Of a stretch of DNA of 5,220 nucleotides, positions 1 through 5,220 are shown piece after piece. How positions within the stretch are numbered: the stretch's first letter is position 1; every line of letters starts with the position of its first letter. Origin of the DNA: JBAYJY01 sp041664945. GTDB taxonomy: Bacteria > UBP15 > UBA6099. Below the pieces are notes generated by a model. That model was given only the letters and a program-made list of their open reading frames with translations, was not told the origin of the DNA and did no database searches. The translations under genes were made by a program, and so were the position numbers. The DNA is taken from contig JBAYJY010000252.1 of assembly GCA_041664945.1 (NCBI GenBank), positions 1 to 5,220 on the forward strand. Reading direction: 5' to 3'.

Positions 1-2
1 CC

Positions 3-671
3 GCCGAGTTGCTTCGCCGCGCCAACTGCCGGCAGGACAAATTCGGCGGCTCTTTCCAGAACCGGATCCGCTTTCTCGACATCGTTCTCTCCGCCGCCGC
101 CGAGTCGGCCGCTGATTTCGGAGTCCTTTTCGGCTCCCGCGTTTCGCTCCACGAACACTTCCAGGACGGGATCGGCTCAAAAGGCCCTGGGGGCAAAGAT
201 ATTGACCTGATTGATATTCACGCAATCACAGGACACTTGATGAACGCCGGAGCTTCCTTTATCTGCGAAACAATGGGCATTCCCTATTATAATCCGGAAT
301 TCGTCCGCCCTTTCGCGGGAGCTAAGGGCGGGCACGACATCGTCATCAGGCACCACATGCTCGCCGGAGACATAAAATTCTGCCGCCCCGGCGTCGCCGT
401 TATTAATTCCGCCAATTCGTTTCTCGGATCGGCGTTCGTCAATTACGCCGAAAACGATCTTCTGACGAAAACAACAGACCTCGTCGGACTCGGGCGCCAG
501 AGCTTCGCCGATCCGGAAACTCCAAAAAAGATATTCGCGGGCGACATCGATTCCGTCCGCTGGTGCAAAGCCTGCAAGCAGAACAGTTGCTCGACATTGC
601 TCCGGTCGCGCAAGGAAGTCGGTTGCGTTATCCACGATCCGTTTTACAGGAACCTGTTAAAACAGCCATAA
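3..671 (+). CDS. Old Yellow Enzyme-type NADH:flavin oxidoreductase, C-terminal part (5' end outside window)
   Basis: This is the C-terminal portion of an FMN-dependent TIM-barrel oxidoreductase of the OYE/2,4-dienoyl-CoA reductase family, which typically uses NAD(P)H to reduce activated C=C bonds or demethylates amines; the substrate here is unknown. The frame is open to the left edge, so the true start lies upstream and the TTG at 9 is internal. Numbering from that TTG, family hallmarks are the RxDxFGGSxxNRxRF segment (residues 8-22), RVS (44-46) on a barrel strand, and DLVGLGRQSFADP (157-169), whose Gly-Arg normally contacts the FMN phosphate. Near the end are Cys186, Cys189, Cys194 and Cys206, resembling the 4Fe-4S ligand set of dienoyl-CoA reductase and trimethylamine dehydrogenase. 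The protein stops 14 residues after the last cysteine, so the FAD/NAD(P)-binding domains of those large enzymes are absent. It is probably co-transcribed with the lyase-family gene 60 nt downstream. Family assignment is firm; specific function is not. Confidence 0.88.
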   Translation, partial: AELLRRANCRQDKFGGSFQNRIRFLDIVLSAAAESAADFGVLFGSRVSLHEHFQDGIGSKGPGGKDIDLIDIHAITGHLMNAGASFICETMGIPYYNPEFVRPFAGAKGGHDIVIRHHMLAGDIKFCRPGVAVINSANSFLGSAFVNYAENDLLTKTTDLVGLGRQSFADPETPKKIFAGDIDSVRWCKACKQNSCSTLLRSRKEVGCVIHDPFYRNLLKQP

Positions 672-674
672 TTA

Positions 675-704
675 GCTGGCGCGCCATCCGGGCGCGCGCG
701 TAGC
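675..704 (+). other. GC-rich intergenic hairpin between oxidoreductase and lyase genes
   Basis: Bases 679-685 (GCGCGCC) pair perfectly with 691-697 (GGCGCGC) around a 5-nt loop, and GCT at 675-677 can pair with AGC at 702-704 beyond a small internal loop. No T-tract follows (the next bases are AATTACAAAAAC), so this is not a standard intrinsic terminator. It could stabilise the upstream mRNA end or reduce read-through into the next gene. The pairing is seen in the sequence; the role is inference. Confidence 0.45.
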
Positions 705-719
705 AATTACAAAAACATG

Positions 720-724
720 AAGGA
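720..724 (+). promoter_or_regulatory. Shine-Dalgarno site fixing the lyase-family start at 732
   Basis: AAGGA lies 7 nt before the ATG at 732. An in-frame ATG at 717 has only an A-rich stretch without a purine SD core in front of it, and using it would place this SD inside the coding region. The site therefore favours 732, which also gives an N-terminus (MLDLNGIIPATVTP) matching the usual beginning of this superfamily. Confidence 0.7.
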
Positions 725-731
725 CGGAATT

Positions 732-1649
732 ATGTTAGATCTTAACGGAATAATACCCGCCACCGTAACGCCAATGACAGATGATTACGAGATTGACGAA
801 AAACAACTGCTCGCCTATATCGAGTGGCTCAGCGGCTTCAAAGGCCTTAAAGGGCTCGCTGTCAACATGGACACCGGCGAGGGGCCTCACCTGACCGACG
901 TGGAAAAAGTGAGCCTCATCAAGACGTTCAAGAGCCGGGCGTGCGGCGATTTCGCAATACTCGCCGGCATAAGCGGCCGTTCGACGCGCGAGGCATGCGA
1001 TCAGGCGCGCGCAGCAGCGGAATCCGGCGCGGACGCGCTTGTTGTTTTTCCGCCTCCGGTGTTCGCCGGCGCCGCCCTCGGCCCGAAAATCCCTGTCGCT
1101 TATCACGAGGCCATAGCAAAAGCGGCAGGCCTGCCGCTTATCCTTTTCCAGTTGCAGCCCGCGCTCGCAGGCGCGATTTTCTCAAAGGAGACGCTCCTTG
1201 CCCTCGCCTCTATCGAACAGGCCGTCGCCCTCAAGGAAGCCTCTTTCGACGCCGTTACTTTCGTATGCACCGCCGAGATATTGCGCCGCGCGGACCGCAA
1301 AATAACTTTGCTTACCGGCAACGACAACTTCATATACGAATCGTTCCTGCTCGGCGCGACCGGCGCGCTGATCGGCTTCGGAACGATCGCTGTTCAGGAA
1401 CAGATTGACATGCACCGAGCCGCCATGGAAGGCCGCGCGCAGGAGGGCCGCGATATTTGGGAACGCATCAGGCCGCTCGAAGAAACCATATTCGCCGTCC
1501 CGGTGCGCGACTACCGGGCGCGAATGAAAGCCGCGCTCGTCGAAATCGGCGTAATCAAATCAGCCGTCATGCGCCCGCCGCTCTTCGAAGCGGAAGAGCG
1601 CGAAAAAGAACTCATCCGCGCAGAGCTTAAGAAGCTGGGTTTAATTTGA
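732..1649 (+). CDS. Dihydrodipicolinate synthase/N-acetylneuraminate lyase superfamily protein, atypical active site
   Basis: A complete 305-residue protein, the normal length for this class I (Schiff-base) aldolase superfamily of TIM-barrel enzymes that cleave or form C-C bonds with pyruvate or related 2-oxo acids in the cytoplasm. It begins with the family GIIPATVTP strand (residues 6-14), followed by a TGEGPHLT segment (48-55) at the place of the substrate-carboxylate loop. The Schiff-base lysine is Lys168 in VALKEAS, and a TGND segment (195-198) and a C-terminal RPP (281-283) follow. The usual YNxPxRTG tyrosine loop is replaced by FQLQPALAG (139-147), so the proton-relay Tyr is Phe and the Arg that binds the second substrate in DapA is missing. 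This argues against a DapA role and for another lyase, aldolase or dehydratase activity. It follows the oxidoreductase gene by 60 nt on the same strand and is probably in its operon. The start at 732 is preferred over 717 because of the SD spacing. The superfamily is certain; the substrate is unknown. Confidence 0.92.
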   Translation: MLDLNGIIPATVTPMTDDYEIDEKQLLAYIEWLSGFKGLKGLAVNMDTGEGPHLTDVEKVSLIKTFKSRACGDFAILAGISGRSTREACDQARAAAESGADALVVFPPPVFAGAALGPKIPVAYHEAIAKAAGLPLILFQLQPALAGAIFSKETLLALASIEQAVALKEASFDAVTFVCTAEILRRADRKITLLTGNDNFIYESFLLGATGALIGFGTIAVQEQIDMHRAAMEGRAQEGRDIWERIRPLEETIFAVPVRDYRARMKAALVEIGVIKSAVMRPPLFEAEEREKELIRAELKKLGLI

Positions 1650-1708
1650 CAATGATATAGTTGAACTGAAAACCGCGACTGATCCAATATCCTCAAATAG
1701 AGTTCTGA

Positions 1709-3019
1709 TTACAGAAAATAAACTACATTCTCTTCGAGTGAAAGGTCCAGTTCGTCTCCCGATTTCAGCGACCCGCCGCCCTGAAGCGTTTCGACAATTC
1801 TGATTTTCGGCCGAAAGTGCTGCTGTGAATCAAGAATCTCAGCTCGGAATACTGGCTCCCTGCCCTTGCCCTCATAGACGTCCAGCCGTTCCCCGATATC
1901 GTAGGGCCGCAGAATCGCGAAAAATGAACGCAGGATGTCGCCGGCGAATATTCGCCCTGCCCCCTGCGACATCAGACGTATGATCTTGCCGCGCATGAAC
2001 TGAGTGCAGTATTCGTCGTACATATCGCACATTGAAACAATCTGAACGAACAGATGCAGGTCTTTTTCCGTTTTGCCGCCCGGATACCCGGAGCCGTCGA
2101 TATATTCGTGATGGTTTTTGATTATGTTGCGCAACAGCGGCCGCTCCTCGTGGAGGATGGCGAGCTTTTGCTTCAGCAGGCTGTTTGAACCGTCCACATG
2201 CTGCTTGAGAACGTCGTCGATATGCCCTTTGATCGAAATTAGAATCTTCGGCTCCTTGAGAAAAACCACGTCGTGCATCAGGGCGCCGAAGAAACCGCTG
2301 ACGACGAGTCCCATGTCGCCCTTCTTCATAGGTTCGAGGTCAGACGGGCAGCGGTCGCGGCCATAGTAATCGTAATAAAGCGGCGGCGCCGGCTTCCGGC
2401 CTCGCGGGTCGGTTATCTTGCGGACTTCTTCTTTGTTTTTCGAGCGCCAGACTTCCATTGCGCCAGCTTCCTCAGACCGTTTCCGGTTCAGATGCGCAAA
2501 CGCCGCCAGCCAAAGGACGGATGTGTTCACAAGGTGGTCGTAGTATGTGTTTACTGTGCGCAGGTCGGACGGCCCGACGCTGAATGAGCCGACTTTATCG
2601 TAGCCGAATATATTGTCGAGCATCTCGACAGCCACCGTAGCGAGTCCCTGCACTTCGCCGCTGTAAGTGCTCTTTTCCGTCCCGAATATTTTCACCATCA
2701 GCCGATGGATCTGGTTGACGTACTGGTTTACCGTTTTCTTCGTCGGATCGAGGAAATCCTCGATCGCTTCGAGGTGTTTAGTGACGCGCACGAGTTTGTT
2801 CTTATCAACACCCCATCCTTCGTACATTGTTTTGACGATGGACGAGGTCAACTCGCTGCACGGATCGATCAACTTTCTTTTCGAGCGCGGCTCCCGGATC
2901 GGATCCACGCAGTAATAAGGCTCCGTTGCGGTTTCGAGAACTTTCTCGAGTTCCACAATCGTGAATTCGACTATTGGATTTTCTTCATCAGGCGGCATGT
3001 TAGGCGGCTGTTCGCTCAT
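1709..3019 (-). CDS. HD-GYP domain protein with divergent HD motif and insertion
   Basis: A 436-residue soluble protein without signal peptide or membrane segments, with a C-terminal-half HD-GYP domain. Such domains are metal-dependent phosphohydrolases that commonly degrade cyclic di-GMP. Visible elements in order are His162 (candidate first metal ligand), His249-Asp250 (HD pair), His274 in KQHVDGSNSLL, His303-His304-Glu305, Asp308-Gly-Ser-Gly-Tyr-Pro (308-313) and CDMYDE (331-336). The usual HDxGK lysine position is Phe253, with a lysine two residues later. His162 and His249 are 87 residues apart, far more than usual; the extra segment (about 181-240) is charged and tyrosine-rich. Residues 1-150 match no domain I can name: no receiver, PAS or GAF signature. 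Residues 360-436 resemble the C-terminal extension often seen after HD-GYP domains (YDIGERLDV ... RPKIRIVE). It has its own promoter and SD and converges on the lyase-family gene with 59 nt between stops. It could be a phosphodiesterase of altered activity or a c-di-GMP-binding effector. Confidence 0.87.
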   Translation of the reverse strand: MSEQPPNMPPDEENPIVEFTIVELEKVLETATEPYYCVDPIREPRSKRKLIDPCSELTSSIVKTMYEGWGVDKNKLVRVTKHLEAIEDFLDPTKKTVNQYVNQIHRLMVKIFGTEKSTYSGEVQGLATVAVEMLDNIFGYDKVGSFSVGPSDLRTVNTYYDHLVNTSVLWLAAFAHLNRKRSEEAGAMEVWRSKNKEEVRKITDPRGRKPAPPLYYDYYGRDRCPSDLEPMKKGDMGLVVSGFFGALMHDVVFLKEPKILISIKGHIDDVLKQHVDGSNSLLKQKLAILHEERPLLRNIIKNHHEYIDGSGYPGGKTEKDLHLFVQIVSMCDMYDEYCTQFMRGKIIRLMSQGAGRIFAGDILRSFFAILRPYDIGERLDVYEGKGREPVFRAEILDSQQHFRPKIRIVETLQGGGSLKSGDELDLSLEENVVYFL

Positions 3020-3026
3020 GCAATAG

Positions 3027-3030
3027 CTCC
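3027..3030 (-). promoter_or_regulatory. Shine-Dalgarno site of the HD-GYP gene
   Basis: Read on the minus strand, GGAG lies 7 nt before the ATG at 3019, an ideal distance, and supports that start codon. Confidence 0.65.
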
Positions 3031-3048
3031 GCGCTTTTATTTCGATCT

Positions 3049-3077
3049 ATAATACAACCGCGCGCCGGTCAAGTCAA
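3049..3077 (-). promoter_or_regulatory. sigma70-type promoter of the HD-GYP gene
   Basis: On the minus strand, TTGACT (-35, bases 3077-3072) and TATTAT (-10, bases 3054-3049) are separated by exactly 17 nt. Each hexamer matches the housekeeping consensus at five of six positions. Transcription would begin near 3042, giving a leader of about 20-25 nt with the SD inside it. The GC-rich spacer makes a chance AT-rich match less likely. The coding gene starts just downstream, which supports the assignment. Confidence 0.65.
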
Positions 3078-3368
3078 CGACACTCGGAGATTTGAGCCTG
3101 ACGCGCGCCCCTATGGACGCCGCCTACCGGTTCTGCAAAGCCCGTCCGAAGCGGCTCGGCGCGTCGATTTCTTCTCTGAAAACAGTCGATCAAACTTATG
3201 CAGTTTTGTCCGGCGGCTTTTTCGCTTATTATGTCTCCGTTGGACAATTCATTCACGCCGGTTTAATCAAGAATTACCTCGCCGAATCAATGCATTAAAT
3301 CCTATAACATATCCTGTGCCATTAATGCAAAATGCGACTTGATATTAAAAAGGCTATAGATCGCTAAA
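3078..3368. other. Non-coding stretch upstream of the HD-GYP promoter
   Basis: About 290 nt between the stop of the propeller gene and the HD-GYP promoter. I see no supportable gene: short open frames on both strands start at GTG/TTG without well-placed SD sites and show no recognisable protein features. The part near 3290-3370 is clearly more AT-rich than the surroundings and holds an 8-bp inverted repeat. No hairpin followed by a T-run on the minus strand is convincing as the terminator of the propeller gene. No tRNA or known riboswitch fold was recognised. Confidence 0.5.
3291..3329. repeat. 8-bp inverted repeat TGCATTAA/TTAATGCA
   Basis: TGCATTAA at 3291-3298 is the exact reverse complement of TTAATGCA at 3322-3329. 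The arm centres are 31 bp apart, close to three turns of the helix, as for sites bound by a dimer on one DNA face. It lies more than 200 bp upstream of the HD-GYP promoter and just beyond the stop of the propeller gene. An AT-rich 8-bp match of this kind could easily arise by chance in a few hundred bases, so a role as operator is only a possibility. Confidence 0.3.
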
Positions 3369-5219
3369 TCAAGGCCCGCCGGGCGGGATCACAAATTCGA
3401 CAAGTCTCTGGCCGTAGAAATCGGCGACCCACAGATTGCCGGTCCGCGGCGACAGGCCGATGCCTTTAGAACCGCGAATATCGCCGACAGCGGGTCCGCC
3501 GTTGGTTATCACGTTAAGGATATCGCCGCTTGTATTGAATATCTGTATCCGGTTGTTGCCGGCGTCGGCGACATATATGTTGCCTGCCGCGTCAACCGTC
3601 AGGTCGGTCGGATTGTTGAAATAGCCGTAAGCTGAACCTGCGCCATGCCCGATCTTGGCGGACGCCACTTCATTTCCGCCGGAGTCGTACGCGCGAACTA
3701 CATTGCCGATGTCATCCGAGACATATATAAGGCTGTTGGAAGGATTGTAAACAACCCCGTGCGCTCCTGGAGTAGGGAATGAATTGATCACGTTTCCAGA
3801 CGCCGGATCGACGTTATAGATTTTCTTATTCAATGAAGCGACAAGAATATTGCCGCCCGCGCCCCATTCCATCTTCCATGGTTGAGGAACAGGCATCGGC
3901 CTCAAAGCATTTCCGGTGGTCGTGTCGACTTCCTGAATGCGATCGGCGTAGTCGACAACATAAAGCCGGTCCGCGCCGTTTTTATAGAGAACGCCAGTTG
4001 GCGTCCTGTATTGTCCGAGCAAAAAACCAAACTCGCCCCAGATTGAGTAGAAAACGCAGTTTTCATCGAAAACAGAAATGCGGCTGTTGTCCGTATCCGC
4101 TACATAGATGTAGTTAACGCCGCCGGGAGCCGAGCCGCCGAGAGCGAGATCGCCTGGCCTGTTCACATACCCGAGTTCATTCGGCGGGTGATAAACGGCG
4201 CCCTGAGCCGCGCAGACTTTGCCGGCGCTCAGCGGCGTCTTGCTTGAAGCCGCGTGAGCTTCGTTCGAGAAATTACTTTCGACTCCGCCTGCGACTTTCA
4301 GAGCTTTTATTTTGTAATAGTAAGTTACCCATTCGGTGACAGCGTTGTCGACATAAAATGTTTCGCCGAAATTGGTAGTTATAAAATCCGGCGGTCCAGC
4401 GTACACGCCCGGTGTAGTCGAGCGCCAGATTTCATATTTAAGCGCCATCGGATCAAGCGGGCGGCCATCTTCGTATGTAGTTATCGCCGGCCACGTCAGT
4501 CTGATCTGATTGGGCTCGCCGACAGCCGTAAGAACAGGCGCTTTCGGTTTTGCGCTGAGAACGCTGATCGCGCCCGTGTCGTCCGAGATCGCGCCGACCG
4601 CGGCGTGGATCAGGCCGTTTGTGAATTCTGTTGACGGCTGGAAGAAAGACGTTGCTGCCGGCCCTGCAATTCCGATCGGGTCTAACGTCGGGATTGTTGA
4701 CCAGGAAGCAGCTTCATCCTGCCTGAAGTTGTTGTAAGCGTCATATCCGGCGGCCCATACGTTCAGAATATCGCCGACCGCCATTGAGCGGGCGCCGACA
4801 ACGCTTCCCGCGCCATTCGCGGCATCGCGTATAATAAGCGTCGCGAGAGGCCCGAAAGTCCATGTCGGGCTGTTAATCACAGCGCTTTGCGACGCAATTG
4901 CGCCCAGGTTGTCAACGCGCAGAATTATCGGGCCTTCCGGTTTCGTGTCCGTCAGCGTCGCTAACGCGATGCCGGAAATAAACTGTGTTCCGGACAAAGT
5001 CGCTATTCCGGGTCCGCCCGGCGTCACGCCTGTTCCGCTCCATGTCAGGCTCGCTAGCGTCCCGTTCAGCGCTGTCAGACGCACGTTCGAATTGTAATCC
5101 GTTTTCACGCCGCCCAGCGAGTTGAGAGCGGTTACCGTGACTTGCGTTCCCTGCCCTGCCGCGAGCGCGGTCGGAGAGGCTACGATTAGGAAATCAGCGA
5201 GAGGTCTCGACGTCCAGTC
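3369..5219 (-). CDS. Large multi-domain Ig-like/Fn3/NHL beta-propeller protein, C-terminal 616 residues (5' end outside window)
   Basis: The frame is open to the right edge, and the sequence upstream of the GTG at 5108 continues the same Ig-like fold, so that GTG is internal and the real start lies beyond 5220. Numbering from the first whole codon (5217-5219), residues 1-118 and about 119-220 are two Ig-like beta-sandwich domains, each opening with WTxxPLA. Residues about 224-324 form a fibronectin type III domain (PVLTAV, IRLTW, YEIWRS, YYYKIKAL). Residues about 349-616 carry six NHL-type repeats with IYVAD, NNRIQIF and DLTVDAAGNIYVAD-like signatures, enough for a full six-bladed propeller. 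The composition is rich in Gly, Asn, Thr and Val, with only two cysteines (336 and 388). It has no transmembrane anchor, PEP-CTERM, LPXTG or other C-terminal sorting signal, and ends in PPGGP. This suggests an exported protein, perhaps binding ligands or surfaces; a signal peptide would be outside the window. Exact function is unknown. Confidence 0.88.
   Translation of the reverse strand, partial: DWTSRPLADFLIVASPTALAAGQGTQVTVTALNSLGGVKTDYNSNVRLTALNGTLASLTWSGTGVTPGGPGIATLSGTQFISGIALATLTDTKPEGPIILRVDNLGAIASQSAVINSPTWTFGPLATLIIRDAANGAGSVVGARSMAVGDILNVWAAGYDAYNNFRQDEAASWSTIPTLDPIGIAGPAATSFFQPSTEFTNGLIHAAVGAISDDTGAISVLSAKPKAPVLTAVGEPNQIRLTWPAITTYEDGRPLDPMALKYEIWRSTTPGVYAGPPDFITTNFGETFYVDNAVTEWVTYYYKIKALKVAGGVESNFSNEAHAASSKTPLSAGKVCAAQGAVYHPPNELGYVNRPGDLALGGSAPGGVNYIYVADTDNSRISVFDENCVFYSIWGEFGFLLGQYRTPTGVLYKNGADRLYVVDYADRIQEVDTTTGNALRPMPVPQPWKMEWGAGGNILVASLNKKIYNVDPASGNVINSFPTPGAHGVVYNPSNSLIYVSDDIGNVVRAYDSGGNEVASAKIGHGAGSAYGYFNNPTDLTVDAAGNIYVADAGNNRIQIFNTSGDILNVITNGGPAVGDIRGSKGIGLSPRTGNLWVADFYGQRLVEFVIPPGGP
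3372..4175 (-). repeat. Six NHL-type propeller repeats within the large minus-strand protein
   Basis: Protein-level repeats of about 40-50 residues, read from 4175 downward. Characteristic strands are YIYVADTDNSRISVF (blade 1), RLYVVDYADRIQEV (2), NILVASLNKKIYNV (3), LIYVSDDIGNVVRAY (4), NIYVADAGNNRIQIF (5) and NLWVADFYGQRLVEF (6). Blades 1 and 5 are closest to the NHL consensus; blade 3 is the most degenerate, having lost the Asp after VA. Six blades is the usual number for a closed NHL propeller, so the domain appears complete. Confidence 0.75.
4551..5219 (-). repeat. Two tandem Ig-like domains sharing a WTxxPLA opening motif
   Basis: The motif WTSRPLA (codons at 5196-5216) recurs as WTFGPLA (4842-4862), a period of 118 codons. 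The two DNA segments match at 15 of 21 bases. Each is followed by a hydrophobic strand, then a VxVxA-type strand and a DYN/AYN turn. This indicates duplication of one domain type, and further copies may lie upstream beyond the window edge. I cannot name the exact Ig-like family. Confidence 0.55.
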
Positions 5220-5220
5220 A

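Noticed and set aside
177..635. 152-codon open frame on the minus strand
   Set aside because: It lies opposite the oxidoreductase gene, whose plus-strand translation shows clear family motifs. The minus-strand product shows none, so it is a shadow frame of GC-biased coding DNA.
941..1408. 155-codon open frame on the plus strand and overlapping minus-strand frames
   Set aside because: They overlap the well-supported DHDPS-superfamily gene. The products are rich in Arg and Ser/Ala with no motif, as expected for out-of-frame reading.
1624..1646. Hairpin AGCTT/AAGCT followed by GGGTTTAATTT as terminator of the lyase-family gene
   Set aside because: The stem has only 5 bp with a 3-nt loop, lies inside the last codons, and lacks a real T-tract. 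Too weak to call.
1646..1651. Perfect TTGACA -35 hexamer on the plus strand after the lyase-family gene
   Set aside because: No -10-like hexamer occurs 16-18 bases downstream (AAAACC is found), and no plus-strand gene follows.
2273..3052. Several 80-115 codon plus-strand frames opposite the HD-GYP gene
   Set aside because: The minus strand carries an intact HD-GYP protein with promoter and SD, and these frames have no recognisable features.
3074..3256. Possible 60-residue minus-strand small protein
   Set aside because: It starts at GTG without a good SD, its 3' end runs into the -35 box of the HD-GYP promoter, and its translation has no protein-like signature.
3092..3298. Possible 68-residue plus-strand small protein
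   Set aside because: The TTG start has GGAGA only 1 nt upstream, too close to act as an SD, and the later ATG at 3113 has none. The product resembles nothing I know, and the frame crosses the upstream region of the HD-GYP gene.
3344..3372. Second minus-strand promoter candidate TTGATT-17-TTTAAT at the end of the propeller gene
   Set aside because: The -35 matches only four of six bases and the AT-rich background makes chance hits likely. The promoter at 3049-3077 is better placed and stronger.
3375..3387. CCCGCCGGGCGGG palindrome as terminator stem
   Set aside because: It encodes the final PPGGP codons of the propeller protein, and no T-run follows directly on the minus strand.
4254..4634. 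126-codon plus-strand frame within the Fn3/Ig region
   Set aside because: It is opposite a minus-strand frame with clear Fn3 and Ig-like features and is a shadow.

Overview
The window looks like chromosomal DNA from a moderately GC-rich bacterium with bacterial-type signals: purine-rich Shine-Dalgarno sites and one good sigma70-like promoter. An HD-GYP-type signalling protein and a large multi-domain Ig/Fn3/NHL protein that looks secreted suggest a free-living, probably Gram-negative or uncultivated lineage. The phylum cannot be fixed from this sequence. I see no IS element, integrase, CRISPR array, tRNA, rRNA or phage gene.

Left part, plus strand (about 1-1649): the 3' part of an Old Yellow Enzyme-type FMN oxidoreductase that enters from the left edge and ends with a four-cysteine cluster motif. 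After a 60-nt gap holding a GC-rich hairpin comes a complete dihydrodipicolinate synthase/N-acetylneuraminate lyase (DHDPS/NAL) superfamily gene. It keeps the Schiff-base lysine but lacks the usual active-site tyrosine and arginine, so it is unlikely to be the lysine-biosynthesis enzyme. The two genes are probably co-transcribed and may belong to a small-molecule catabolic pathway whose substrate is not evident.

Middle, minus strand (1709-3019): a 436-residue soluble protein with a C-terminal-half HD-GYP domain, converging on the oxidoreductase/lyase pair. The HHE...DGSGYP signature is intact. The HDxGK motif is altered, and there is a roughly 60-residue insertion before it. The gene has its own promoter (TTGACT-17-TATTAT) and Shine-Dalgarno site.

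Right part, minus strand (3020-5220): about 350 nt of non-coding, locally AT-rich DNA with an 8-bp inverted repeat, then the 3' end of a long gene running off the right edge. The visible 616 residues hold two tandem Ig-like domains that begin with the same WTxxPLA motif, an Fn3 domain, and a terminal six-bladed NHL-type beta-propeller. The reading frame is open to the window edge, so the true start lies outside.

No clearly new system is visible. The points most worth a second look are the atypical active sites of the lyase-family and HD-GYP proteins and the architecture of the propeller protein.
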